A DNA stretch of 64,000 nt from Rhizobium sp. L1K21 (GTDB taxonomy: Bacteria > Pseudomonadota > Alphaproteobacteria > Rhizobiales > Rhizobiaceae): NCBI RefSeq assembly GCF_024055895.1, contig NZ_JAMXLE010000001.1:2522908-2586907 (forward strand). The letters run 5' to 3'. The notes under the pieces were generated by a model. It saw nothing but the letters and a program-made list of their open reading frames with translations, ran no database searches and had not been told where the DNA came from. Each line of letters starts with the position of its first letter. The stretch's first letter is position 1. This document shows, one piece after another, positions 10,397-20,140 of this stretch. Made by a program: the position numbers and the translations under genes.

Positions 10397-11170
10397 CTAA
10401 ATAACCCTGACTTTGGTTCCAACGCCGACGCGGCCATAAAGATCAATCACATCTTCGTTACGCATGCGGATGCAGCCGGACGAGACGGCATAACCAATGG
10501 TCCAGGGCGCATTGGTTCCGTGAATGCGGTAGAGGGTGCTGCCGAGGTAAAGGGCGCGCGCGCCGAGCGGATTGGCGGGGCCACCCTCCATATGGTTCGG
10601 CAGGTAATGTCCCTTAGCCGCTTCGCGCGCAATCATCTCTTTCGGCGGCGTCCAGCTCGGCCATTCTTTTTTCGAGGAAACCGTGTGCGTGCCGGCCCAT
10701 TCGAAGCCCGGCTTGCCGACGCCAACGCCGTAGCGCTTGGCCTTACCGTTTGCCATGACGAGATAGAGAAAACGCTCATTCGTATCGATCACGATGGAGC
10801 CCGGTTTTTCCTTGGTCTGGTAATCAACCACCTGCGGAAGAAAGCGCGGATCCATCTGGCGGGACTGCTGGGCGGCTTGGCGATTGATCGACACGGGCTG
10901 TGCCTGCGGTTGCGCATAGCGAATAATCCGGCGACCGTTCACGGCTGCGCCCTGTTGTACAGGCGCGACCTGGCGCATGGACGGAGCGCCGGAAATGGGC
11001 GCAACCACACGGGTGCGCCGGCCAAGCTGGTTGATCCAAGGTGCGGTCAGACTGTCACCAACAACAACGGGCGGTCGCTGGCCGTAGCGGTCGGAGGCGA
11101 TCGCATCAACCGTTGAGACAGACGCAAGCGTTGCAGCTGCCATAAGGCAGGCAAAGAGATTCTTGAACAT
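10397..11170 (-). CDS. L,D-transpeptidase (YkuD family), copy 2
   Basis: A 257-residue exported YkuD enzyme with a signal peptide (about residues 1-25), a Gln/Arg-rich linker (about residues 50-115), and a catalytic domain with His217 and Cys233 in HGTNAPW...SSGCIRM. The catalytic half is closely similar to the neighbouring gene, including the shared [12 protein letters not shown] region, so the pair arose by duplication. The start at 11170 gives a proper signal peptide, and the longer open frame upstream is not needed. The linker may reach further into the peptidoglycan than that of copy 1. Confidence 0.93.
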   Translation of the reverse strand: MFKNLFACLMAAATLASVSTVDAIASDRYGQRPPVVVGDSLTAPWINQLGRRTRVVAPISGAPSMRQVAPVQQGAAVNGRRIIRYAQPQAQPVSINRQAAQQSRQMDPRFLPQVVDYQTKEKPGSIVIDTNERFLYLVMANGKAKRYGVGVGKPGFEWAGTHTVSSKKEWPSWTPPKEMIAREAAKGHYLPNHMEGGPANPLGARALYLGSTLYRIHGTNAPWTIGYAVSSGCIRMRNEDVIDLYGRVGVGTKVRVI

Positions 11171-11342
11171 GGCGGACTCACTACTTTTCGCCGTTTTCGG
11201 GTGGAAAGAACCTAGAAGGACAATGGTAAATAAAACTTCGTGAAAATGTGGCCGGACGCGGAAAGGTTTCGGCAGGGTTAACAACGGGTTTGGCGAATTG
11301 GCTAAGGGTTGGTAAACAAACGGGCAATGAATGGGAGCGCGC

Positions 11343-11972
11343 ATGATCGCTGAGGGTATTATCGTCGGAGCCGACGGAAAACATCGATGCTTCTGGCCGG
11401 GTGAACTTCCCGATTACATCGCCTATCACGACACAGAATGGGGCTATCCGGTCGACGACGATCATCGCCTATTCGAGAAAATCTGCCTCGAAGGCTTTCA
11501 GTCCGGTCTTTCCTGGCTCACCATTTTGCGCAAACGCGAAAACTTTCGCGCCGCCTTTGCCGGTTTCGATTTCAACAAGGTGGCGCAGTTTGACGAAGCC
11601 GATGTGGAGCGGCTGGTGACGGATGCCGGCATTATTCGTCATCGCGGCAAGATCACCTCCACGATCAACAATGCGAAGCGGGCGATTGAACTGCGTAACG
11701 AATTCGGTTCGCTGGCCAAATATTTCTGGTCTTTCGAACCATCTGCAGCGGAACGCCCGGCGACCATGGATTGGGCGACGCTGAAAGCAAATCCGGTGAC
11801 GGAGGCTTCAAAGCGGCTTTCGAAAGACCTCAAGAAGCGCGGCTGGACCTTTGTCGGCCCGACCACCGTTTACGCATTCATGCAGGCCATGGGTATGGTC
11901 AACGACCATATTGAAGGTTGCTTCTGCCGACAGAAGCTCGAGGCGGCGAGGCTGGCCTTTCAGCGCCCGTAA
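11343..11972 (+). CDS. tag: DNA-3-methyladenine glycosylase I
   Basis: A 209-residue base-excision repair enzyme that removes 3-methyladenine from DNA. It keeps the zinc-binding residues (Cys16, His29, His189, Cys193) and the active-site Glu50 and Trp58 in the CLEGFQSGLSW block. The ATG at 11343 follows GGGAG at good spacing; an ATG four codons upstream is less likely. It is divergent from the L,D-transpeptidase gene. A paralogue lies 1 kb downstream at 12987-13655. Confidence 0.96.
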   Translation: MIAEGIIVGADGKHRCFWPGELPDYIAYHDTEWGYPVDDDHRLFEKICLEGFQSGLSWLTILRKRENFRAAFAGFDFNKVAQFDEADVERLVTDAGIIRHRGKITSTINNAKRAIELRNEFGSLAKYFWSFEPSAAERPATMDWATLKANPVTEASKRLSKDLKKRGWTFVGPTTVYAFMQAMGMVNDHIEGCFCRQKLEAARLAFQRP

Positions 11973-11986
11973 AGAGGCTTGTGCGG

Positions 11987-12916
11987 CTACATCGAACTCG
12001 TGTTGATGTCTTCCGGACGCGGCTTTTTGCGTTGAACGGTCCGCTCGCGCTGGAAAATATAAAGGCCGGTTGCCACGATGACGGCGGCACCCACACCTGT
12101 CCACATGTCCGGGAGGTCACCGAAGACCAGCCAGCCCCACAGCGTGCTCCAGATGATAAGCGAATATTGAACCGGTGCCAGCACGGCTGCCTCGCCGATT
12201 TCCAGAGCCGTGATCAGGAACATTTCGCCCATGGCAGCCGCCAGTGTCATGCCGGCAAGCCAGAGGATATGTTCACCTTTCACCGGCGTCTGCCAGACAA
12301 AGGCGAGCGGCAGGGACAGCAGAAAGACGCTGACCAGCGCGGTGTAGGCAACAGTTGTGCCGGTCTTGTCGACACCGGCCAGGCGGCGTGACAAGACCTG
12401 CCGCATGGCAAAGGCGGTTGCAGCCAGAACAAGAAGCAGCGCTGCAGGATGCACTGTGCCAAAGCCCGGGCGCAGAATGATCAGCACGCCGATAAAGCCG
12501 AAAATGACAGCCGTCCAGCGGCGCGGCCCGACCTTTTCGCCCAGCAGCAGACCGCTAACGGCGGTGACAACAAATGGCGCGACGAAGGTGACAGCCACCG
12601 CATCAGCGAGCGGCACATATTTGACGCCGAAGATGAAGCACACCGCAGACGTAACGGCGAGCGCCCCGCGCGCCACCTGCATGCCCGGATTTTTCGTTTT
12701 GAGGAGGATGGGTCCGCGAAACGACAGGGCAATCAGTACGCCTGTGAGAAGCGCAAGCTGTCGCGTCCAGGCAATCTGCAAGGGGGGAAACTCACTCGTG
12801 GCGAGCTTTGCCAGCATGTCGCAGACGGACAGTGACAGAAAGGCCATGGCCATGAGGATGACGCCGCGCAGGTTTTCGGTGCGCCGCAGGTTGCCCCCGG
12901 TCGGTGAGGTGGTCAT
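11987..12916 (-). CDS. EamA/DMT-superfamily transporter
   Basis: A 309-residue inner-membrane protein with ten predicted helices in two EamA repeats (about residues 15-145 and 155-290). Typical features are the basic N-terminus, the GEKVGPRRWTAVIFGFIGVLIILRPG junction in repeat 1, and the FGDLPDMWTGVGAAVIVATGLYI end of repeat 2. Members export or import small metabolites; the substrate cannot be told from sequence. The start has AGGAGA in front. It is convergent with tag (14-bp gap). Confidence 0.88.
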   Translation of the reverse strand: MTTSPTGGNLRRTENLRGVILMAMAFLSLSVCDMLAKLATSEFPPLQIAWTRQLALLTGVLIALSFRGPILLKTKNPGMQVARGALAVTSAVCFIFGVKYVPLADAVAVTFVAPFVVTAVSGLLLGEKVGPRRWTAVIFGFIGVLIILRPGFGTVHPAALLLVLAATAFAMRQVLSRRLAGVDKTGTTVAYTALVSVFLLSLPLAFVWQTPVKGEHILWLAGMTLAAAMGEMFLITALEIGEAAVLAPVQYSLIIWSTLWGWLVFGDLPDMWTGVGAAVIVATGLYIFQRERTVQRKKPRPEDINTSSM

Positions 12917-12986
12917 GTGATCTCCTGAAGACAGCGCGAAGCAGAATTCGCTCGCGCAACAACAAAATCAGATCGGTGCACAGAAT

Positions 12987-13655
12987 TCAATCGATACTCA
13001 TCGCCAGAACGCGGCTGATCTCGGTGAGTGAACGGCCAGACTGCGTGCGCCATTCATTGAAGGCGGCCTGAACGGCAACCATGTCCTTTTTCGCGCTTGG
13101 CTGTTTGTCCACCACGCCCTCGGCGATCAGCCGGTTGACTGTACTTTGCGACAGGATGAAACTTTCCACACCTGAAAAGCGCAGAAAATATTGGCCGGTA
13201 TTGCCGCCGAGCCGCGCGCCCTTCTTTTTCAGCAGTTCCAGCAGCCCGATATAGTCGTCCGCCGGCCATGCAGCGAGGAATTTGCCAAAGGAGCCGTGTT
13301 CATCGGCGATTCCACCGATGAAGCGGGCGTTTTCCTGTACGGTCTTGATCTTCGGCCCATGGCGCACGATGGCCTTGTTGGAGACGAGGCGCTCGAAATC
13401 CTCATCATGCAGCATGGCGCAACGGGCGATGTCGAAACCGTCAAACGCCTCTTCAAAGCCCTGCCACATAGCCTCGATGACCTTCCAGTTGAAGCCTGCC
13501 TGAAAAATGCAGCGCGTCATCAGGGCCAGATAGCGGTCGTCCGGGGTCTCTTCGATTTCCTTTGACGACTTCGGCATTTGCAGCTGTTTTTCCACTTCCG
13601 CTGCACTGCCTTTGCGGCTGACGGCAATATTCCAGATTTCTTCAAATGTGTGCAT
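12987..13655 (-). CDS. Tag-like helix-hairpin-helix glycosylase paralogue lacking the catalytic Glu
   Basis: A 222-residue homologue of DNA-3-methyladenine glycosylase I. The central fold aligns well (FQAGFNW; FDGFD; ERLVSNKAIVRHGPKI). At the catalytic Glu position it has Cys49, and the zinc-binding N-terminal Cys/His and C-terminal HIEGCFC are missing. Similar proteins in Brucella are often annotated as glycosylase I. Either the specificity has changed or the protein is catalytically different. ATG 13655 has GGAGA 10 bases upstream and is chosen over a GTG at 13664. It is coupled to the HAD gene upstream (stop at 13661). Confidence 0.82.
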   Translation of the reverse strand: MHTFEEIWNIAVSRKGSAAEVEKQLQMPKSSKEIEETPDDRYLALMTRCIFQAGFNWKVIEAMWQGFEEAFDGFDIARCAMLHDEDFERLVSNKAIVRHGPKIKTVQENARFIGGIADEHGSFGKFLAAWPADDYIGLLELLKKKGARLGGNTGQYFLRFSGVESFILSQSTVNRLIAEGVVDKQPSAKKDMVAVQAAFNEWRTQSGRSLTEISRVLAMSID

Positions 13656-13660
13656 AAACG

Positions 13661-14368
13661 TCACGTCTCCAGCGTGCCGAGCAGCGTGGGCAATTCGGCA
13701 AAATCAACAATTTCCCGGAACCGCGGCGTCTCTCGCGGCGGCTCGACATGTTCGTATGCCCAGGTCAATTCGTGCGGGATGTAAATGCCGAAACTGCCGG
13801 CGGCGATGGCCGGCACGATATCCGATTTCAACGAGTTGCCCACCATGGCCGCCCTTTCGGGGCCGCTGCCGATATCGCGGAAGATGCGCCGATAGGTGGA
13901 TGCGCTTTTGTCGGAGACGATTTCCACCGCCTTGAACAATTCGCCAAGGCCGGATTGGGCAAGCTTGCGCTCCTGGTCAAAAAGGTCGCCCTTGGTAATC
14001 AGAACCAGCACATAATCATTTGCGAGGCGCTCCAGTGTTTCCGGCACATGCGGCAGTGTTTCCACCGGGTGGGAGAGCATATCGCGGCCGGTGTTCAAAA
14101 TCTGCTCGATGACACTGGCGGGAACGGCTCCCTCCGTTACCTCGATCGCCGTTTCAATCATCGAAAGCGTGAAACCCTTGATGCCGAAACCATAGTGCTG
14201 GAGATTGCGTTTTTCCGCTTCCAGCAGGCGCTCGGCAATATGATCGCCTTCGGCATAATCAGCGAGCAACGCCTGAAACTGCGTTTCGGTGAAGCGGAAA
14301 AATTGCTCGTTTTGCCAGAGCGTATCGTCGGCATCGATTCCGAGGGTGGTGATGTAACGCGAACTCAT
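13661..14368 (-). CDS. HAD-superfamily hydrolase
   Basis: A 235-residue HAD enzyme. Motif I is GIDADDTLW (about residues 10-18, with nucleophile Asp12 and Asp14), motif II is VLITKGD, and motif III/IV is the MVGNSLKSDI segment. An alpha-helical cap (C1) lies between motifs I and II, as in haloacid dehalogenase or phosphoglycolate-type phosphatases. It lies in a minus-strand run with the methyltransferase-like gene upstream (12-bp gap) and the Tag-like gene downstream. Substrate unknown. Confidence 0.85.
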   Translation of the reverse strand: MSSRYITTLGIDADDTLWQNEQFFRFTETQFQALLADYAEGDHIAERLLEAEKRNLQHYGFGIKGFTLSMIETAIEVTEGAVPASVIEQILNTGRDMLSHPVETLPHVPETLERLANDYVLVLITKGDLFDQERKLAQSGLGELFKAVEIVSDKSASTYRRIFRDIGSGPERAAMVGNSLKSDIVPAIAAGSFGIYIPHELTWAYEHVEPPRETPRFREIVDFAELPTLLGTLET

Positions 14369-14380
14369 AACCCAGAATTC

Positions 14381-15091
14381 CTATTTCCAGACTGCAATCA
14401 CGGTATGCACCGTTTCGTGCTGATCATCGACCTCACCGAAGGGAACCACTGTCCAGTGCCAGATCTGATCGGCGGCGGGGGGTTCCACGCCAGCCAGAAG
14501 GTCGCCGCTTTTGATGACCGCGCCCTGCCGGTCTTTCTCCTCAAAGATAATGTCTGAGAGGAGGCAGCCTTTCCACGGCCCCATGAAAAGATTGGCCATA
14601 TGGGCGCGCGCCAGATCTTCGGCCTCAAGCCTCAGGCCATCATCCAGCAGTTCAACAGTCATTTGCGACAGAAGGTTGGCGGAGATGACAAGATCGACGT
14701 CAGGCATCTTTTTCAGAAAATCGAGGTTCACCTCGTCTGCCAGATCGCATTCAACGAATTCGACATTGCGCCAGCCGCGCAGGAATGCGCGGAGCCGGAC
14801 TGATGGCAGATGAACGAGATCGTAAAGGTAGACCTTGTCGAACATTTTCGACAGCGTATTCATCGGCACATCGCGCAAGAGCCCGGAGCCCAGAACCGCC
14901 ACCGTGCGGCGCGGCGCCATTTTCTCCACATGGTCGCGCACGAAAACGCGGCAGGCCTCCTCATGCGGACGCCATGCGCGGAAGCACCGCCGCGCCCGCG
15001 ACCACAATGATACCGCATCGCGCACCTCATCGGCCTTGCGGCGTTTGGAAAGCGCCATCGCCAAGGTGTAATGCGCTGCCTCCAGAAGCAA
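14381..15091 (-). CDS. Putative SAM-dependent methyltransferase-like protein
   Basis: A 236-residue soluble protein. The segment TVAVLGSGLLRDVP (about residues 63-76) looks like the glycine-rich SAM-binding loop of a Rossmann methyltransferase. It is followed by KVYLYDLVHLP (acidic residue after strand 2) and DVDLVISANLLSQ (motif IV-like). The start is a TTG at 15091: a strong GGAGAGG lies 5 bases upstream, whereas the later ATG at 15058 has none. It is first in a minus-strand group with the HAD and Tag-like genes. The methylation target is unknown, and assignment as a methyltransferase is by fold pattern only. Confidence 0.6.
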   Translation of the reverse strand: MLLEAAHYTLAMALSKRRKADEVRDAVSLWSRARRCFRAWRPHEEACRVFVRDHVEKMAPRRTVAVLGSGLLRDVPMNTLSKMFDKVYLYDLVHLPSVRLRAFLRGWRNVEFVECDLADEVNLDFLKKMPDVDLVISANLLSQMTVELLDDGLRLEAEDLARAHMANLFMGPWKGCLLSDIIFEEKDRQGAVIKSGDLLAGVEPPAADQIWHWTVVPFGEVDDQHETVHTVIAVWK

Positions 15092-15216
15092 GCTGGCCTC
15101 TCCTTTGCAATATGTTTGGCCCTATCGCACAACCTAACAGGTTGATATTGCAGGGCGGGTGCGGGTCAAACGATAGCAGACCGCAAAGCGCAGCGCAAAA
15201 TCATGTCAAGCTCGGA

Positions 15217-16329
15217 TTATCGCCCTGCGATCAGTTTTTCGGCAAAGGCGATCCATTCCCCGGCGCGAGCATCCCAGGAATAGGTTTCCCGTGCAAAGGC
15301 AATTTGACGTGCACGCGTCTCTGCCGCCTTTGCCGGATTGCTGCGTGCCATGTTCAAGGCATCCGCCACCAGGTCGCCATAGGCATAAAGAAGCTGGTAA
15401 CCGCCCAGTCCCGCCGGGGTGAGTTCGCCGAAACCGGCGGTCGTTTCGCTCAATGCGCCGATATCGGTGGTGAGCGGCATGGCACCCAGCGCCATCGCCT
15501 CCATGGCCGCGATACAGGCGGTTTCTTCAATCGTTGCGGGATAGGTGAAGGCCGCTGCACCTGCCATCTCAGCGGCGAGCTCATTTTGCGGCAAGACATC
15601 CACATAGTCGACGCCCGGCAGCGCACGGGCCAGTTCATAGAGAAAGCGGTAAGGGTCTTCTCCATTCTGCAGCATGGAGGGATACATTTTGAGGCTGGAA
15701 AACACCTTCAGCCGGACGTCCGGCACCTTGGCGCGGATGGTGGGGAAAATATCGAGGAGAATCTGCAGGCCGCGGAAGGGTGCGCTGGAATAGATCAGGG
15801 TTGGCGGTTCGCCGGTCTCGAACCAGGCGGGGGCGATCTCGATACTTTTGAAAAACGGCGCAATGGCATTGCCGATCACGTGGACACGATCTGCGCGAAG
15901 CTTGAACCCGTTGACGAGATCACTGCGGTGCCACTGGCTGACGGTGACAATGGCATCCCACAGCGCCTGTTCATCCGGCTCGGCCAAGGGGCGGTTGACG
16001 GCCTGATTGGTGGCAAGATGGCTCCAGAGCACAAGCGGGCCATTGAAAGAAAGGCGCGCCGTGAGCTGTTTGGCAACCGGCGTGCCGATTATCACCACCA
16101 TATCGGCCTGTTGCGCCAGCGCCATGGCGGCTGGTCCCGGCGGCGTGACATGGACGCCCTCGACCATTGCCTCCTGCGGGCTGGCATTGCAGAGCGTGAC
16201 CTGCACCCCTTTCCTGACAAGTGCTGCCGTCAAAAATGCCGTTGCGGCCTGGGTTCCGCCCAGGGCAGCCTGTCCCGGCGTGTGCGGGTTGTAGGGAACA
16301 TCAATCAGGTCGAAGAAAAAGATATGCAT
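15217..16329 (-). CDS. Glycosyltransferase family 4-like (GT-B)
   Basis: A 370-residue GT-B enzyme. The N-terminal domain contains the LGGTQAAT loop. The C-terminal domain carries [14 protein letters not shown], which resembles the sugar-nucleotide region of group 1 transferases, and the [24 protein letters not shown] segment, equivalent to the EX7E motif that contacts the donor. The acceptor is unknown; polysaccharide or lipid glycosylation is likely. ATG 16329 is preferred over an in-frame TTG at 16344. It is divergent from hisS (191-bp shared promoter region). Confidence 0.85.
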   Translation of the reverse strand: MHIFFFDLIDVPYNPHTPGQAALGGTQAATAFLTAALVRKGVQVTLCNASPQEAMVEGVHVTPPGPAAMALAQQADMVVIIGTPVAKQLTARLSFNGPLVLWSHLATNQAVNRPLAEPDEQALWDAIVTVSQWHRSDLVNGFKLRADRVHVIGNAIAPFFKSIEIAPAWFETGEPPTLIYSSAPFRGLQILLDIFPTIRAKVPDVRLKVFSSLKMYPSMLQNGEDPYRFLYELARALPGVDYVDVLPQNELAAEMAGAAAFTYPATIEETACIAAMEAMALGAMPLTTDIGALSETTAGFGELTPAGLGGYQLLYAYGDLVADALNMARSNPAKAAETRARQIAFARETYSWDARAGEWIAFAEKLIAGR

Positions 16330-16520
16330 GGTATCTCGAATCAATCAGCAGACATCGGCAGTCTCGCCGAAACTGGCTGCCCGGACCACGAAAAAGCGAA
16401 AGCGGGGGCAGAAGGCGCGCCAATTGGGGTGCCAAACTCTTGTCCCTCCCGCCGCAATCCGTTAGAGCATCGCCACAATACGATGATCACCAAGCACTTA
16501 CTTCTCAGGCGAAACCACCC

Positions 16521-18131
16521 ATGAGCGACAAGAAGAAAAAGCAACAGAAGCTGAAAGCCCGCCTGCCGCGCGGCTTTGTGGACCGTCAGGCTGCCGATAT
16601 CCGCGCCGTCAACGAGATGACCGCGAAAATCCGCGAGGTTTACGAGCGCTACGGCTTCGACCCGGTGGAAACGCCGCTCTTCGAATATACCGATGCGCTC
16701 GGCAAATTCCTGCCCGACAGCGACCGCCCGAATGAGGGCGTGTTCTCGCTGCAGGATGATGATGATCAGTGGATGTCGCTCCGCTACGATCTGACCGCGC
16801 CGCTTGCCCGCCATGTGGCCGAGAATTTCAACGAAATCCAGCTTCCCTACCGCACCTATCGCGCGGGCTACGTATTCCGCAACGAAAAGCCCGGACCGGG
16901 CCGTTTCCGCCAGTTCATGCAGTTCGACGCCGACACCGTTGGTGCGCCCGGCGTGCAGGCCGATGCCGAAATGTGCATGATGATGGCCGATGTGATGGAA
17001 GCGCTGGGTATCCAGCGCGGGGATTATGTGATCCGGGTGAATAACCGGAAGGTTCTGGATGGGGTGCTGGAGGCGATTGGGCTTGGTGGCGAGGAGAATG
17101 CTGAGCGGCGGCTGACGGTGCTGCGGGCGATTGATAAGTTGGATAAGTTTGGACCGGAAGGTGTGAGGTTGTTGCTCGGTGAAGGTCGCAAGGACGAGAG
17201 TGGCGATTTTACCAAAGGTGCAGGACTTGAAACAGGCCAAATAAACAGATTGCTAGTCACTATTCTTGCTGCTTCTGGAGCCGTTTGGGTCGATGACGAT
17301 GGCTCTCGAAACATCGAAGATATGGAGCCGTTTTATTCCAACCCAGGCGATTCAGAGCCATCGTCTTATGCAGACAACATCGAAGACTGCCGGAGCTTGT
17401 TGAGTGCCGCCGAAACCGATTTAGGTCGTCAGGGAGCAGAGGAACTCCTTTTGATGGCTGAAATTTTTGCGGCCAGCGGCTATGAAAGTCGCCGAATAAA
17501 AATAGATCCGTCATGCGTTCGGGGCTTGGAATATTATACCGGTCCAGTTTTTGAGGCAGAGTTACAATTTGCGGTCACCAATGAAAAGGGCGAGAAGGTT
17601 GTCTTCGGCTCTGTCGGCGGTGGCGGGCGTTATGATGGGCTTGTGTCGCGTTTCATGGGTCAGCCGGTTCCGGCCACGGGGTTTTCCATTGGTGTTTCGC
17701 GTCTGATGACGGCGTTGAAGAACCTTGGCAAGCTTGGGGCCTCCGAGGTGATCGAGCCGGTTCTGGTGACCGTGATGGATGGCGATTCTGAGGCCATGGG
17801 GCGCTATCAGCGCTTTACCCAGGCGCTGCGCAATGAAGGCATTCGCGCCGAGATGTATCAGGGCAACTGGAAAAAGTTTGGCAACCAGCTGAAATATGCC
17901 GACCGCCGCGGCTGCCCGATTGCGATCATCCAGGGTGGCGACGAACGTGCTGAGGGCGTTGTGCAGATCAAGGACCTGATCGAGGGCAAGCGGCTTTCCG
18001 GCGAGATTACCGACAATACCGAATGGCGCGAGGCCCGCGTGGCCCAGGAGATCGTTCCCGAGGCCGAACTGGTGGCCAAGGTGAAGGAAATACTGGCCGC
18101 CCAAGCTGAAGACCGCAAGCGGCAGGGCTGA
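16521..18131 (+). CDS. hisS: Histidyl-tRNA synthetase, with an atypical central segment
   Basis: A 536-residue class II synthetase that charges tRNA-His. Catalytic signatures are present: motif 2 around [14 protein letters not shown] (residues 127-140), the histidine-binding RGLEYYTGP (334-342), motif 3 in GFSIGVSRL (387-395), and the C-terminal anticodon-binding domain. Residues about 237-345 (17229-17560) are unlike the flanks: GC is roughly 45-50% by hand count against clearly higher on both sides, and codon choice shifts to A/T endings. The protein is also longer than the about 500 residues I expect. The frame is intact, so it is probably functional but mosaic. Confidence 0.95.
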   Translation: MSDKKKKQQKLKARLPRGFVDRQAADIRAVNEMTAKIREVYERYGFDPVETPLFEYTDALGKFLPDSDRPNEGVFSLQDDDDQWMSLRYDLTAPLARHVAENFNEIQLPYRTYRAGYVFRNEKPGPGRFRQFMQFDADTVGAPGVQADAEMCMMMADVMEALGIQRGDYVIRVNNRKVLDGVLEAIGLGGEENAERRLTVLRAIDKLDKFGPEGVRLLLGEGRKDESGDFTKGAGLETGQINRLLVTILAASGAVWVDDDGSRNIEDMEPFYSNPGDSEPSSYADNIEDCRSLLSAAETDLGRQGAEELLLMAEIFAASGYESRRIKIDPSCVRGLEYYTGPVFEAELQFAVTNEKGEKVVFGSVGGGGRYDGLVSRFMGQPVPATGFSIGVSRLMTALKNLGKLGASEVIEPVLVTVMDGDSEAMGRYQRFTQALRNEGIRAEMYQGNWKKFGNQLKYADRRGCPIAIIQGGDERAEGVVQIKDLIEGKRLSGEITDNTEWREARVAQEIVPEAELVAKVKEILAAQAEDRKRQG

Positions 18132-18194
18132 GATGAACGCAGTTTTTGATACGACAACGGTTATGGAGCCGGGCTTGATCTCTGCCGGTTCCCC

Positions 18195-18311
18195 CCTCTT
18201 CTCCCCTTGGGGAGAAGGTGGCCTGAAAGGCCGGATGAGGGGTTCTCATCGCTGTCTTTTGAAAACCCCTCATCCGCCCTCCGGGCACCTTCTCCCCAAG
18301 GGGAGAAGGAA
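18195..18311. repeat. Double-palindromic repeat element, copy A (hisS-hisZ gap)
   Basis: A unit of about 117 bp built as nested inverted repeats. Small palindromes CTTCTCCCCTTGGGGAGAAG (18198-18217) and CTTCTCCCCAAGGGGAGAAG (18289-18308) lie at the two ends, and the arms GATGAGGGGTT (18235-18245) and AACCCCTCATC (18264-18274) flank a short centre. It is strongly similar to the element inside glcE (24180-24298). It ends 16 bases before the hisZ ATG, so it sits in the leader of hisZ. Confidence 0.93.
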
Positions 18312-18326
18312 GGGTGGGGCCTGATC

Positions 18327-19448
18327 ATGCCAGCAACGAGCCTGCCGACCATTGCATCCGACCTGACCGCGCTGTTTGAGAAAGCGGGTGCGCTGCGCGT
18401 TGATACGCCCGTCATCCAGCCAGCGGCACCCTTTCTGGATATTACCGGGGAAGACCTGCGGCGGCGGATTTTTCTGACGGAGAGCGAGACGGGTGAAAGC
18501 CTGTGTCTGCGGCCGGAATTCACGATTCCCGTCTGTCTGCGCCACATTGAAACCGCCACCGGCACGCCGCAGCGCTATGCCTATCTGGGTCAGGTTTTCC
18601 GCCAGCGACGCGAGGGCGGCAATGAGTTTTATCAGGCGGGGATCGAAGACCTGGGCGACAAGGATCTTGCCAGTGCCGATGCACGCGCCGTTTATGACGC
18701 CGTCTCCTGCATCAAGCTTGCCCTGCCCGGCGCGCCCTTTACCGTGATGCTGGGCGATCAGGCGGTTTTCGAGGCTGTTGTCAAAGCGCTTGGCCTTCCC
18801 GATGGCTGGCAGAAGCGGCTGGTGCAGGCTTTTGGCAATACGGCCAAGCTGAAGCGACTGCTGGAAGAGTTGGCAGCACCCCGCCACGTTTCGCCGCTTT
18901 CAAGCGAAATCGAAGCCATGCTGGCAGAAGGTGATCTGGACGGCATTGCCGCGCAGATTGCCGAAACCATGGAGGCGACCGGCTATCTCACCAATGCCTC
19001 GCGCACGCCAAAAGAAATTGCCGCGCGGCTTGCTGAAAAGCGCAGGCTTGCCAATGCAACACTGGACCCCAAGGCGCTTGCCGCACTGGAGGAATTTCTA
19101 GCCCTTGAGGTTCCCTTTGCAGAGGCTCCCGCAGCCCTTTCGGGCTTTGCCGATGCGGCGGGCCTGAAACTGGAAAAGGCAATTTCGCGGTTTGATGCGC
19201 GCGCTGCGGCCATTGCCAATGCAGGTGTTTCGCTGGAGCGCATTACCTATCGCGCGGCCTTTGGCCGACCGCTCGATTATTATACCGGGCTGGTGTTTGA
19301 GCTCATTTCACCCAGCGGCGCAGTGCTCGTGGGCGGCGGGCGTTACGACCGCATGCTCACCCTGCTTGGCGCGAAAGACCATATTCCCGCTGTCGGCTTC
19401 TCGCTCTGGCTCGACCGGATCGAGGCGCAACAAGGAGCCGTGCTATGA
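18327..19448 (+). CDS. hisZ: ATP phosphoribosyltransferase regulatory subunit HisZ
   Basis: A 373-residue paralogue of the HisS catalytic core without tRNA-charging function; it pairs with short-form HisG for the first step of histidine biosynthesis. Class II-like blocks are seen: [12 protein letters not shown] (about residues 59-70), GEVFRQRR-like [10 protein letters not shown], and the C-terminal GGGRYDRML. The anticodon-binding domain is absent, as expected. The ATG at 18327 is chosen because the upstream frame consists of repeat element sequence; the GGTGGGG before it lies at the edge of that repeat. It overlaps hisG by 4 bp (ATGA). Confidence 0.94.
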   Translation: MPATSLPTIASDLTALFEKAGALRVDTPVIQPAAPFLDITGEDLRRRIFLTESETGESLCLRPEFTIPVCLRHIETATGTPQRYAYLGQVFRQRREGGNEFYQAGIEDLGDKDLASADARAVYDAVSCIKLALPGAPFTVMLGDQAVFEAVVKALGLPDGWQKRLVQAFGNTAKLKRLLEELAAPRHVSPLSSEIEAMLAEGDLDGIAAQIAETMEATGYLTNASRTPKEIAARLAEKRRLANATLDPKALAALEEFLALEVPFAEAPAALSGFADAAGLKLEKAISRFDARAAAIANAGVSLERITYRAAFGRPLDYYTGLVFELISPSGAVLVGGGRYDRMLTLLGAKDHIPAVGFSLWLDRIEAQQGAVL

Positions 19449-20140
19449 CGATCACCATTGCACTGCCCTCCAAGGGCCGCATGAAGGACGATGCCTCGGC
19501 AATCTTCGAGCGCGCGGGCATGAAGATTGAGAGTGTGGGCAATGACCGCTCCTATCGCGGCCGCGTGGACGGTTGGGACGATGTGGAAATCGCCTTTCTT
19601 TCGGCCTCTGAAATTTCCCGCGAGGTGGGCAGCGGTCTGGTTGATTTCGGCGTGACGGGCGAAGACCTGATGCGCGAGGAATGGGCTGAAGTCGATTCGC
19701 GCGTTGCCTTTGAGGCCCGCCTCGGATTTGGTCGGGCGGACGTGATCGTCGCCGTGCCGGAAATCTGGATGGATGTCGATACGATGGCCGATCTGGGTGA
19801 CGTTGCCGCCGATTTCCGCGCTCAGCATGGGCGTCGGCTGGAGATTGCCACAAAATACTGGCGGCTTACCCAACAGCACTTTTCATCCCTGCACGGCATC
19901 CAGCTTTACCGGATCGTGGAAAGCCTCGGCGCAACCGAAGGCGCACCGGCTGCGGGACAAGCCGATATCATCGTTGATATCACTTCCACCGGCTCCACAC
20001 TGCGCGCCAACCACCTGAAGGTGCTTGATGACGGCGTGATCCTGAAATCGGAAGCCTGCCTGGTGCGCGCCCGCAAGCCGGAGCATGAGGGCAATGCGAC
20101 CGTGCAGAAGATTATCGAAGCGGTGCGCAGGGTTCTTTAA
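19445..20140 (+). CDS. hisG: ATP phosphoribosyltransferase, short form HisG
   Basis: A 231-residue catalytic subunit that condenses ATP and PRPP to phosphoribosyl-ATP. It has the N-terminal IALPSKGRM motif, the GVTGEDLM loop, and the PRPP-binding [13 protein letters not shown] segment (about residues 174-186). It lacks the C-terminal regulatory domain of long HisG, which fits the presence of HisZ. It is translationally coupled to hisZ (4-bp overlap) and its end overlaps the convergent epimerase gene by 4 bp. Confidence 0.96.
   Translation: MTITIALPSKGRMKDDASAIFERAGMKIESVGNDRSYRGRVDGWDDVEIAFLSASEISREVGSGLVDFGVTGEDLMREEWAEVDSRVAFEARLGFGRADVIVAVPEIWMDVDTMADLGDVAADFRAQHGRRLEIATKYWRLTQQHFSSLHGIQLYRIVESLGATEGAPAAGQADIIVDITSTGSTLRANHLKVLDDGVILKSEACLVRARKPEHEGNATVQKIIEAVRRVL

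Noticed and set aside
17040..17600. Possible frameshift or pseudogene in hisS
   Set aside because: The frame is intact through the odd segment, and the catalytic motifs on both sides are complete.
18133..18324. Short open frames through the repeat between hisS and hisZ
   Set aside because: Several frames are open because of the repeat's composition; none has family support as a separate gene.
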